A program made the position numbers and the translations under genes. A DNA stretch of 64,000 nucleotides from contig CAXXSO010000025.1 of the NCBI GenBank assembly GCA_963676965.2, positions 1 through 64,000 of the forward strand, written 5' to 3'. Under the pieces are notes generated by a model. That model saw only the letters and a list, made by a program, of their open reading frames with translations. It did not search any database and had not been told where the DNA came from. This stretch comes from Cohaesibacter sp963676965 (GTDB lineage Bacteria > Pseudomonadota > Alphaproteobacteria > Rhizobiales > Cohaesibacteraceae). Below, piece after piece: positions 16,882 through 24,500 of the stretch. Within the stretch, counting starts at the first letter, position 1. The number at the start of each line of letters is the position of its first letter.

Positions 16882-18222
16882 CTATTTTCCGCAACAATGC
16901 TTGAATTTGCGGCCACTGCCGCATGGGCAGGGTGCATTGCGGCTTGGGGCGCTGGCGGGTTTCAACCTGTTGCCGCCGCGTATCTGGCCACTATTGATGA
17001 GACGCATGATATCGCTCGCCGGTCGCCCCGCATCCAGTAGTTTAACCATGGTCTCGAGATAAGGCCGGGCGTGCTTCACAAACTGGGTGGTTGAGCGGCA
17101 GAAATAATTGAGCCCGGGCTCGCCGCTTTTTGTCTTGAGGAACCGGTGTTTGGGGCAACCACCATTGCAGGCGAAGCGGATATCGCAGGTCCGGCACTGT
17201 TCGGTCAGCGTGTCCCGTTTGGCATCGCCAAATTGCTGTTGCTGGGCGGAATTGGCGAGCACATCAACCGGCGTTTCAGTGATGTTGCCTAACTTGAATT
17301 GCGGATAGACATAATGATCGCAGGCATAGAGATCGCCATTATGCTCCATCGCCAGCCCCTGCCCACACGTCTCGGCAAAAACGCACAAGGAGGCGGGCTG
17401 TCCCATGAAGAGCCCCAGCTGCATATCGAAGAACTGAACAAAGACGGATCCCACATCACGGGTCACCCATTCATCAAAAATGGTCGTCAGGAAGGAGCCG
17501 TAGCTGCGCGGCAACACGCTCCACGGCGTGACCTCATACTGCACCCCGTCTTCGTCGATCTGTGGTGCGCGAGCAAGGGTTTCGCCGTCCGCGCTCCTCT
17601 CCACAATGGGGATGAACTGGATGAATTCGGCGCCAATCTCTTTGAGGAAGCGGTAGACCTCCAAAGGGCGCTTCGCATTTTCCCCATGCACCACGGTGAG
17701 GATATTGTGCTCGACCCCGTGGGATTTTAGCAGCTCATAGCCACGCATGACGCTCTCGAAGCTTGCCCGACCTGCCTTATCGTAGCGAAAGGCATCATGG
17801 ATCTCCTGAGGCCCATCGATACTGATGCCGACGAGAAAACCGTTTTCCTTCAGGAACACGGCCCATTCCTCATCCAGCAGCATGCCGTTGGTCTGCAATG
17901 CATTGCGGATCGTGGCGTTCTCGGGTGCATAGCGCTTTTGCAATGCGACGATCTGGCGGAAATAGTCGAGCCCGAGAATGGTCGGCTCGCCGCCTTGCCA
18001 GTTGAACCAGATTTCCGGCACCTTGAGGCGAACCTGCGAGGCGATGAAGTCGCGGATATAGGTCTCCAGCACGTCGGCCTGCATCTCGAATTTCTTTGTT
18101 TCGGGATACAGCTTTTCCTTTTCCAGATAGTAGCAATATTTGCAGTCAAGGTTGCACCGCGGCCCGATGGGCTTTGCCATCACCTGAAAGGGTTGGTCCT
18201 TCATCGCCTCCATGCAGCGCAC
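16882..18222 (-). CDS. Anaerobic sulfatase-maturating enzyme (radical SAM) with SEC-C tail
   Basis: 446 residues. The radical-SAM cluster motif is RCNLDCKYCYYLEKEK (about residues 23-38; CxxxCxxC). Two SPASM-type auxiliary cluster regions follow, including CGQGLAMEHNGDLYACDHYVYP and CRTCDIRFACNGGCPKHRF. These enzymes oxidise the active-site Cys or Ser of sulfatases to formylglycine without oxygen. The end NAPCPCGSGRKFKHCCGK is a SEC-C zinc motif, an add-on not present in all family members. Starts at M5 or M7 are equally possible. It lies 326 bp after the sulfatase gene on the same strand, whose active site (CTPSR) is the expected substrate. Confidence 0.92.
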   Translation of the reverse strand: MRCMEAMKDQPFQVMAKPIGPRCNLDCKYCYYLEKEKLYPETKKFEMQADVLETYIRDFIASQVRLKVPEIWFNWQGGEPTILGLDYFRQIVALQKRYAPENATIRNALQTNGMLLDEEWAVFLKENGFLVGISIDGPQEIHDAFRYDKAGRASFESVMRGYELLKSHGVEHNILTVVHGENAKRPLEVYRFLKEIGAEFIQFIPIVERSADGETLARAPQIDEDGVQYEVTPWSVLPRSYGSFLTTIFDEWVTRDVGSVFVQFFDMQLGLFMGQPASLCVFAETCGQGLAMEHNGDLYACDHYVYPQFKLGNITETPVDVLANSAQQQQFGDAKRDTLTEQCRTCDIRFACNGGCPKHRFLKTKSGEPGLNYFCRSTTQFVKHARPYLETMVKLLDAGRPASDIMRLINSGQIRGGNRLKPASAPSRNAPCPCGSGRKFKHCCGK

Positions 18223-18548
18223 GCTCCTTGATATCTGGTTGGTGCCCGGTGTTGTTGTTCGGGCCTGGGCCAGTCAGTCGGACGGGCCCTTATTGTTCTT
18301 TGTGCTGGATTCTGCCTGTATGCGGGTTGTTTTGCAAGCCGGACCAGGCCCGCGCATATAGTATTTTTCAGGTTGATAATGCTGCGTCCATCTCACCCGA
18401 ATGAACCGCAACCAACGATGCATAACCATGGCCATTTGCATGATATCTGTTCCAACTTATCGCCCGTTTGGGCAAACCTTGAGGTCTGCCCTGCCGATGC
18501 GGTCATCGGCAGGGCATCACGTCGCCTTGGGAGGGGCAACGGGAAATC
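18223..18548. other. Gap between sulfatase and maturase genes, no gene seen
   Basis: About 325 bases between two same-strand genes. I find no credible coding frame. CCTGCCGATG / CATCGGCAGG (18487-18511) forms a GC-rich hairpin about 40 bases past the sulfatase stop on the minus strand, so the maturase may be partly insulated or have its own promoter. Confidence 0.4.
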
Positions 18549-20084
18549 TCAAAGACTTGAAATCACCTTTGCCGTGTCGTGTTCAGGCACATCGCCAATC
18601 TCGGCCATCTTCCGATCCATCTTTTCCAGCATGTCCTTGAAGGCATCCTTATAGGCAGGATCAGAGGCAAGATTCTTGAGCTCGTGCGGGTCCTCATCAC
18701 AATCGAACAGCTCCCATTCGGGTGGAGCAGAATTGGGATGAGCACCGATTTGGCCCAAATCGTCGTTGTACCAGTAAATCAACTTGTAACGCGGATCCCG
18801 CACCCCATAGTGGGCATAGGCATGGTGGATCTCGTCATTGTGCATCCAGTAGCGATGATAGGCGAGTTGGTCCCAATCATCAGGCGTATTGCCTTCGACC
18901 ACGGGACGCATCGAGTTTCCTTGCATGTAGCTGGGGATGGGCAGGCCCGCATAATCAAGAAAGGTGGGTGCGAAGTCGACATTGCAGGCAATGTCGGCGC
19001 TGACCGAGCCGGGCTTGATGGCGGCGGGATAGCGGATCAGGAAGGGCATTTGCAGCGATTCCTCATACATGAACCGCTTGTCGAACCAGCCGTGTTCGCC
19101 AAGGAAGAACCCCTGATCCGAGGTGTAAATGACGATGGTGTTCTCTGCTTTGCCAAGAGCATCCAGATGATCGAGCAGACGACCGACATTGTCATCGATC
19201 CCCTGAATGGTTCGCAGATAGCGCTTCATGTAACGCTGATACTTGAACTCTGCGAAGGACTGGGGATCGTTGAAGGTGTAATTCTCGCCCGTTTTCTGGT
19301 CGATCACCGTGATGCTTTCGCCGGGAGCCAACTCGGGGATCTTGCGCTGATGCCAATAGTCGGTCAGAAGCTCACCGACCTTGCTCGCGGGCCCCTCTGG
19401 CTGCACAAGACCAAGATCGTCATAGGTCATGTCGGATTTCACGCGCATCTTGGCTGCTTCGGCGGCTGCGGCCCGGTTCTCGTAGGTGTCGTTGAAGGTT
19501 TCCGGCAGCGGCAGATCCTCGTTCGCCCAAAGATGGTCATAGCGCGGATGGGGCTGGAAATTGCGGTGCGGTGCCTTGTGATGGCACATCAGGAAAAACG
19601 GTTCATCTCCACAGCGATCAATGAAGTCCATCGACATGTCAGTGATGATGTCCGTTGCATAGCCCTCATGGCGACGTTCGCCTTCGGGATGGATGAACAT
19701 GGGGTCCCAATAGTCGCCCTGACCCGGAACAACAGCCCATTCGTCAAAGCCGGTCGGCTCGTGTTGCTTGCCTTCACCCAGATGCCACTTGCCGAAAATC
19801 GCCGTTCTATATCCGCCTGAGCGTAGATGCTTGGCGACGTTGGGCAGGCGATTGTCGATGTGAGTATCCAGAGTGGTGACGCAGTTCACGTGATTGTGGG
19901 TGCCCGTCAGAATAGCAGCGCGGCTTGGTGTGCAAATGGAATTGGTGACATAGACCGCATCATGTCGCATCCCTTCGTCAGCAAGACGATCCAGATTGGG
20001 GGTGTGGTTCAGGCCAGCCCCGTAGGCGGAAATCGCCCGAGAGGCGTGATCATCCGACATAATGAAAATGATGTTGGGGCGCAT
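18549..20084 (-). CDS. Cys-type sulfatase (alkaline-phosphatase superfamily)
   Basis: A 511-residue sulfatase. The N-terminal NIIFIMSDDHASR supplies the two metal-binding Asp. The formylglycine site is SICTPSRAAILTG (about residues 48-60, CxPSR), then GKWHLG (about 98-103) and FFLMCHHKAPHR with the substrate-pocket His/Lys. YTSDQGFFLGEHGWFDKR gives the later Asp-Gln metal ligands. The SDDHxxxAISAYG start and general layout resemble the mucin-desulfating / N-acetylglucosamine-6-sulfatase branch, but the substrate is not certain. No signal peptide is visible, so it is probably cytoplasmic, matching import of sulfate esters by the adjacent ABC transporter. The minus-strand order is regulator, permease, ATPase, binding protein, sulfatase, maturase. 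Confidence 0.92.
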   Translation of the reverse strand: MRPNIIFIMSDDHASRAISAYGAGLNHTPNLDRLADEGMRHDAVYVTNSICTPSRAAILTGTHNHVNCVTTLDTHIDNRLPNVAKHLRSGGYRTAIFGKWHLGEGKQHEPTGFDEWAVVPGQGDYWDPMFIHPEGERRHEGYATDIITDMSMDFIDRCGDEPFFLMCHHKAPHRNFQPHPRYDHLWANEDLPLPETFNDTYENRAAAAEAAKMRVKSDMTYDDLGLVQPEGPASKVGELLTDYWHQRKIPELAPGESITVIDQKTGENYTFNDPQSFAEFKYQRYMKRYLRTIQGIDDNVGRLLDHLDALGKAENTIVIYTSDQGFFLGEHGWFDKRFMYEESLQMPFLIRYPAAIKPGSVSADIACNVDFAPTFLDYAGLPIPSYMQGNSMRPVVEGNTPDDWDQLAYHRYWMHNDEIHHAYAHYGVRDPRYKLIYWYNDDLGQIGAHPNSAPPEWELFDCDEDPHELKNLASDPAYKDAFKDMLEKMDRKMAEIGDVPEHDTAKVISSL

Positions 20085-20241
20085 GATTGCGGCATCCTTA
20101 TCTTGTTATTCGTGCGAAATTCCCGCCCGGGTGAGGGGCGGCTCCAGTGCCGGATGGCGGGATTATGTTGATCTCGCCATCCAACCGTTTCAAATGAATA
20201 AGCAGACTGTGCCATTGGGGCCTGCCACAGCCTGCCTCTTG

Positions 20242-21240
20242 TCACTCGGCATAGAGGTCCGAGAGATAGAAGTCTTTGGCAGGCAGCGGATCGGAGATCT
20301 TGCCAAACGCTGCATAGAGCCCGGCAAGCGTGTCAAACCAGCCATCCACCTTGCCTTCGCGGGTGAGTTTTTCCAGCTCTTCAGAGCTTGGCAACAAGGC
20401 TAGCTTGGCTTCTGCTGCCAGCGGGCCTCTCGGTACATTGAGGAACTTGGCGGTGATGTCGACGGCTTCCTCCATGTTGTCGCGGCGGAAATCGAGTGCT
20501 TCCTTGATAACAGCATTGACCTTCTTGATGACCGCTTCATTCTTGATCATGTCGCCGCCAACGATAAAGCTCGACGGGAAGGCCACATCTGGGAAGAAAT
20601 CTTCGTTGGAAGACAATTCCTTCATGTCGGGAATGCGTTTGTGGATCACATCAACGAACGGATACCAGATCCCGGCACCATCCACCTGGCCCGACCCGAA
20701 TGCGGTGACAACCGTGCTCGGGTCCATGCGCACCACTTCGATGTCATCCAGCGTCATGCCAGCGCGTTCCAGTGCCAGACGCAGGAGCATGTCGCCTGAA
20801 GTCCCTTCCGGCACGCCAACCTTCTTGCCCTTAAGATCGGCTATGGTTTCGATCCCCGGTTGAGCGATCACACGGTCGGTGTAGCCAAGAGCGTTGACCG
20901 CGATCACCTTTGCCTTGCCAGAGGCCGGCAGCCAAAGTGCCCCCGGTCCGATATAGGCAAAATCGAGGGATCCTGCACCAAGCGCCTGAACCTGAATTGG
21001 GCCATTGGTAAACACCTTGAGTTCTGCCTCAAGGCCATGCTTTTCCCAAAGTCCCTTTTCCGTGGCAATCGCTGCCATGGATGTGCCGAAATAGTCGGCG
21101 ATATAGCCCATTTTGATTTGGTCAGTACCAGCAAGGGATACACCACCAGCCAACAGGCTCATTGCCATACCGGCTGCGCCAAGACCGATGGTCCTGAGCA
21201 ATCCTCTCTTCGACAGTTTCATTTTCCTTATCTCCTCCAC
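20242..21240 (-). CDS. ABC transporter substrate-binding protein (TauA/SsuA type)
   Basis: A 332-residue periplasmic binding protein with a twin-arginine-less but long signal region (KLSKRGLLRTIGLGAAGMAMSLLAGGVSLAG). Mature sequence begins TDQIKMGYIADYFGTSMAAIATEKGLW, the NMT1/TauA pattern. PIQVQALGAGSLDFAYIGPGA and KGKKVGVPEGTSGDMLLR are further typical pieces. Family members bind alkanesulfonates, taurine, nitrate or aromatic sulfate esters. Since it is followed 157 bp later by a sulfatase, an organic sulfate ester is the likely ligand (inference). It lies 3 bp after the ATPase gene. Confidence 0.9.
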   Translation of the reverse strand: MEEIRKMKLSKRGLLRTIGLGAAGMAMSLLAGGVSLAGTDQIKMGYIADYFGTSMAAIATEKGLWEKHGLEAELKVFTNGPIQVQALGAGSLDFAYIGPGALWLPASGKAKVIAVNALGYTDRVIAQPGIETIADLKGKKVGVPEGTSGDMLLRLALERAGMTLDDIEVVRMDPSTVVTAFGSGQVDGAGIWYPFVDVIHKRIPDMKELSSNEDFFPDVAFPSSFIVGGDMIKNEAVIKKVNAVIKEALDFRRDNMEEAVDITAKFLNVPRGPLAAEAKLALLPSSEELEKLTREGKVDGWFDTLAGLYAAFGKISDPLPAKDFYLSDLYAE

Positions 21241-21243
21241 TTT

Positions 21244-22029
21244 TCAAGCAGCGTCCTCATTTCGAGAATAGACGCCACGCCAAACTGCGTTTCGAATACG
21301 CAGGAATTCCTCCGATAGCCGGACATCGTCATTTCTTGGATAGGGCAGGTTTACATCGATAACTTCCTTGAGACGGCCCGGACGGGCAGCCATCACAATG
21401 ACGCGGTTGGCAAGAAAAACCGCCTCGTCCACATCATGGGTGATGAACATGATCGTGCGTTTGTCCTTTGCCCAGGTCTCCAGCAACTGTTCCTGAAGGC
21501 GCACGCGGGTCAGCGCATCGAGCGCTCCGAACGGCTCATCCATCAAAAGGACCTCCGGATTGACCGCATAGGCACGGGCGATCGCGCAACGCTGCTTCAT
21601 GCCGCCCGACAGCATCTTGGGCAAGGCATCGGCGAATTCGATCAGACCGACCATGTCGATATAATGCTCGGCTCGCTCCCGACGTTCCGCAGCTTGCATG
21701 CCTTGCAGTTTGAGTCCGAACTCGACATTCTTGCGCACCGTCAGCCAGGGAAACAGGGCATATTGTTGAAAGATCACGCCCCGATCCGGACCCGGGCCCG
21801 TCACGGCCTTGCCATGGACCAGACACTGCCCGCTTGTCAGGGGAAGCAAGCCTGCTGCGATGTTCATGACCGTTGACTTGCCACAGCCGGACGGACCGAC
21901 AACGGTCACGATCTCACCATCTGCGATTTCGAGATTGAAATCCTTGAGCGCCTCGAAGGCAGTGGGGCCGTCCCCGAACTTCTTGTCGACATTCCGGAAG
22001 ACAATCTTTGGCTCTGCTTGCTGTGTCAT
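21244..22029 (-). CDS. ABC transporter ATP-binding protein (TauB/SsuB type)
   Basis: 261 residues with every ABC motif: Walker A GPSGCGKST (about residues 45-53), Q-loop VIFQQYALFPW, signature LSGGMKQR (about 141-148), Walker B VLLMDEPFGALD (about 161-172) and the switch His in MFITHDVDEA. It energises the transporter formed with the adjacent permease and binding protein. Its start overlaps the permease stop by 4 bp (ATGA), showing translational coupling. Confidence 0.95.
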   Translation of the reverse strand: MTQQAEPKIVFRNVDKKFGDGPTAFEALKDFNLEIADGEIVTVVGPSGCGKSTVMNIAAGLLPLTSGQCLVHGKAVTGPGPDRGVIFQQYALFPWLTVRKNVEFGLKLQGMQAAERRERAEHYIDMVGLIEFADALPKMLSGGMKQRCAIARAYAVNPEVLLMDEPFGALDALTRVRLQEQLLETWAKDKRTIMFITHDVDEAVFLANRVIVMAARPGRLKEVIDVNLPYPRNDDVRLSEEFLRIRNAVWRGVYSRNEDAA

Positions 22030-22823
22030 GCCGCACCCTTTTCCTGCCAGCGGGTCAAATATTCGTCGAGGCGGCCGACCAGTCGATCCATGATCAGCCC
22101 CAGAATGCCGATGGCAACAAGACTGACGAAGATTGTCGGCAGATCGTAATAGAGCTGTGCCTGCTGCATCCGAAAGCCAAGTCCCGATTGGGCGGCGATC
22201 AACTCGGCCGCCACCACGGTTGCCCAGGCGGAGCCAAGGCCGATACGGAAGCCGACGAGAATGAAGGGAGTGGAAGCTGGCACGATCACAGATTTGAAAA
22301 TCGTGAAATCCGAAGCGCCAAGTACGCGGGCCGCGTTGATATAGGTCCGATCCACATTGATCACACCCTGATAGGTCGCCACCACCGAAGACAGGAAAGC
22401 CGCCAGAAAGATCACGAAAATCTTGGGTGTCTCATCAATTCCCATGGTCACAATGGCCAGCGGAATGATTGCCAGTGGCGGGATCACCCGGAAAAACTGG
22501 ATCCAGGGTTCAATCAGACCGCGGGCAATCCGGTACCAGCCCATGAGGAAGCCCACGGGCACAGCAATGGACACGCCGAGCAGAAAGCCGAACGCCACAC
22601 GACGCATGGAGGCCAGCACATCGACGAAAAGCTGACCATTCCGTGCAAGCTCGACGAAACGTGTCGCAACTTCGAAAGGGCTGGGCAGTGAAAATGCCCC
22701 TGCGCTGGTGGCCAGCGCCCATAGACCGATCCCTAGGACAAACGATGTTGTCCCAAGGCCGATTGCGGCAAGCTTGCCCGGGGCGAGCCCCAAGAGGCCT
22801 GGCTTCTTGATTTCTTCCGACAC
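22026..22823 (-). CDS. ABC transporter permease (TauC/SsuC type)
   Basis: 265 residues with about six membrane helices and the EAA-type cytoplasmic loop INAARVLGASDFTIFKSVIVPASTPFILVGFRIGLG (about residues 140-175) that contacts the ATPase. It forms the membrane channel of the sulfate-ester/taurine-type importer. It begins 39 bp after the ROK regulator and overlaps the ATPase gene by 4 bp, so it lies inside one operon. The pattern PPLAIIPLAIVTMGIDETPKIFVIFLAAF is typical of the SsuC/TauC branch. Confidence 0.93.
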   Translation of the reverse strand: MSEEIKKPGLLGLAPGKLAAIGLGTTSFVLGIGLWALATSAGAFSLPSPFEVATRFVELARNGQLFVDVLASMRRVAFGFLLGVSIAVPVGFLMGWYRIARGLIEPWIQFFRVIPPLAIIPLAIVTMGIDETPKIFVIFLAAFLSSVVATYQGVINVDRTYINAARVLGASDFTIFKSVIVPASTPFILVGFRIGLGSAWATVVAAELIAAQSGLGFRMQQAQLYYDLPTIFVSLVAIGILGLIMDRLVGRLDEYLTRWQEKGAA

Positions 22824-22862
22824 ATGTTCCTCCCAGAACCGTTCCTCCCGATCGGCCGGTTA

Positions 22863-24017
22863 TCATCTACGATAGGTCCGGCCTCGGCTCGATGAAAATT
22901 GCGGATTGCCAAAGATGAATTGCTCAAGGCCGGCACAGGCCGCTCCGATCGCTCCGGCGTCGCTTAAATAGGATGTGCGCATGACATGCAGCTGATTGCG
23001 CTGCTGGGGTACCAGAATCCGCTTGGCCAGATCCTTTTCCAGGCGTTCATAGAAGGACGCGGGCGCGACCCCCAGATGGCCGCCCAGAACGATCATATCG
23101 GGCAACAGAAGAATAGCTGTCGTCGCCAGTGTGCTGAGGAAATTCTCGTAGCGATCTTCCCAGTGCTCGGTCTTCATGAGCGCATCGAGAAGCCCGCTCT
23201 CAGGCACCTTGTCGAGCCCTAATAGTGCAAGAAGCGGACCTTCGGAGAACACCGCCTCAAGACAACCCGACTTGCCACATTTGCACTGCGCGCCATCGGA
23301 GCCGACGACGATATGTCCCAGCTCTACATGACGCCCGCGGCTTGAATTGGCCACTCTCGCTCGGCTGTAGGTGATGCCAGCGCCAATGCCCCCGCCCATA
23401 TAGACATAGAGCACGCGCTCGCACTCTCGGCCCGCACCGTAACGGGATTCCGCAAGCGCAATGGCCGCCGCGTTATGCGCAAGGGTCACCGGCAGGCTTA
23501 GCTGTGACTCCAACAGATCGGCAAAGGGAATGTTGCTCCACTGCGAGAAGGAAGAAAACAGGTTGACCCGTCCTGCACTGTCGACAGCACCCGGAACGGC
23601 CAGCCCAATACCGCGAATGCGAGAGCGCTGCAAACCACTCTTGCTGATTAGCTCCTCGATGGTCTGGGCGAGGCGACCGACCAACACATCGATGGCGATG
23701 TCGTGCGCGATGTCGAAATGGGCCGATGCGATCTGCTGCATCAGGATATCGGTCATCACGACCTCGACGCGCCCCACGGTTATGTGGGCACCGATCATGA
23801 AATAGGCATCAGGCTTCAAGGTAAGATCAATAGAGGGGCGTCCGACGGACGGCTTTCCCGTGACCTCGACTTCTCGCACCACCTCCGCTTCAAGCAGTTC
23901 GGAGGTGAATTTGGAAATAGCAGCCGTCGATAGCCCGATTGTACGAGCCAATTCTGCCCGTGAACATGGCCCTTGTTCCCTCAGAACAGTAAGGATCTTT
24001 CCGGCTGTTGATTGCAT
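22863..24017 (-). CDS. ROK-family transcriptional regulator
   Basis: 384 residues. The N-terminus is a winged helix-turn-helix (CSRAELARTIGLSTAAISKFTSELLEAEVV, about residues 17-46). The ROK sugar-kinase-like domain follows, with GIGLAVPGAVD (about 136-146), YVYMGGGIGAGI (about 208-219) and the zinc motif HVELGHIVVGSDGAQCKCGKSGCLEA (about 231-256; CxCGxxGCLE). ROK repressors usually respond to sugars or sugar derivatives. It is the first gene of the minus-strand sulfatase cluster, so it probably controls it, and this hints that the imported ester is a sugar sulfate (inference). Its upstream region is shared divergently with the nik operon. Confidence 0.92.
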   Translation of the reverse strand: MQSTAGKILTVLREQGPCSRAELARTIGLSTAAISKFTSELLEAEVVREVEVTGKPSVGRPSIDLTLKPDAYFMIGAHITVGRVEVVMTDILMQQIASAHFDIAHDIAIDVLVGRLAQTIEELISKSGLQRSRIRGIGLAVPGAVDSAGRVNLFSSFSQWSNIPFADLLESQLSLPVTLAHNAAAIALAESRYGAGRECERVLYVYMGGGIGAGITYSRARVANSSRGRHVELGHIVVGSDGAQCKCGKSGCLEAVFSEGPLLALLGLDKVPESGLLDALMKTEHWEDRYENFLSTLATTAILLLPDMIVLGGHLGVAPASFYERLEKDLAKRILVPQQRNQLHVMRTSYLSDAGAIGAACAGLEQFIFGNPQFSSSRGRTYRR

Positions 24018-24028
24018 GTCGCCTCCAT

Positions 24029-24057
24029 TAATTTACTAACTAAGTTAATTAATTATT
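24029..24057. promoter_or_regulatory. Candidate ROK-regulator operator (AT-rich, partly palindromic)
   Basis: This AT-only stretch is centred on AACTAAGTT, which is a palindrome apart from its centre base, and it is flanked by AATT-type runs. It sits 12-40 bases before the ROK start codon, where an autoregulatory operator would be expected. Support is weak. Confidence 0.3.
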
Positions 24058-24457
24058 TGGCGCATGTCAACGAATGAAATTTTCGGTCGCCATTGCCGAT
24101 CGTTGCGACAATCGCTGAGGCCGTGATCGGGCCGACACCGGGTAGGCGTCTCGTTATCTTTCAACCTTGTTGATCACAACAGAGTCGATCTCGAAAAAGA
24201 GGTCACCCTCTGTACATTTTGTGTAGCGACCAAGTGTTGCCCTTATTGCCATGCAGATCGGTAAGAAGTGCCTCTCAATCTTGCCTATGTCTGGATTTTC
24301 CGCCTAGACCTGCCCCATCCTGCAATGTCTTCATTCTTTCAAAGCAAGGCATTATTTTGTTTTGTCTCCACATCAGACAAACGGTTTTTTGCAGAAGAGC
24401 TAGTTCCAAAGACGAGGTTTGCAACTTCGCAGCATTTCAAACTTTCGTATACAAAAA

Positions 24458-24489
24458 TAGTATGATATTACGACATAAAATTCATACTA
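24458..24489 (+). promoter_or_regulatory. NikR operator (nickel repressor box)
   Basis: GTATGA (24460-24465) and TCATAC (24482-24487) are separated by exactly 16 bases. This is the published NikR consensus GTATGA-N16-TCATAC. The symmetry extends by two bases to TAGTATGA / TCATACTA. The box ends 11 bases before the nikA start, overlapping the leader, so bound Ni-NikR should block expression of the downstream transporter. No nikR gene is in this window. Confidence 0.9.
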
Positions 24490-24500
24490 CGGAGAAGATC

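Larger units (their letters stand above)
24018..24500. other. Divergent control region between the ROK gene and the nik operon
   Basis: Roughly 480 bases hold the promoters of both operons. The left part is AT-rich right before the ROK start. A T/C-rich middle (24220-24420) codes for nothing recognisable. The right end contains the NikR operator. I exclude the long upstream extension of the nikA frame, because a signal peptide begins at ATG 24501. Confidence 0.6.

Noticed and set aside
18579..19820. Plus-strand open frame of 413 codons opposite the sulfatase
   Set aside because: Antisense shadow; the minus strand holds all sulfatase motifs in one frame.
24219..24500. N-terminal extension of nikA by 94 codons
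   Set aside because: A signal peptide starts at 24501, and the extension would run over the NikR operator.
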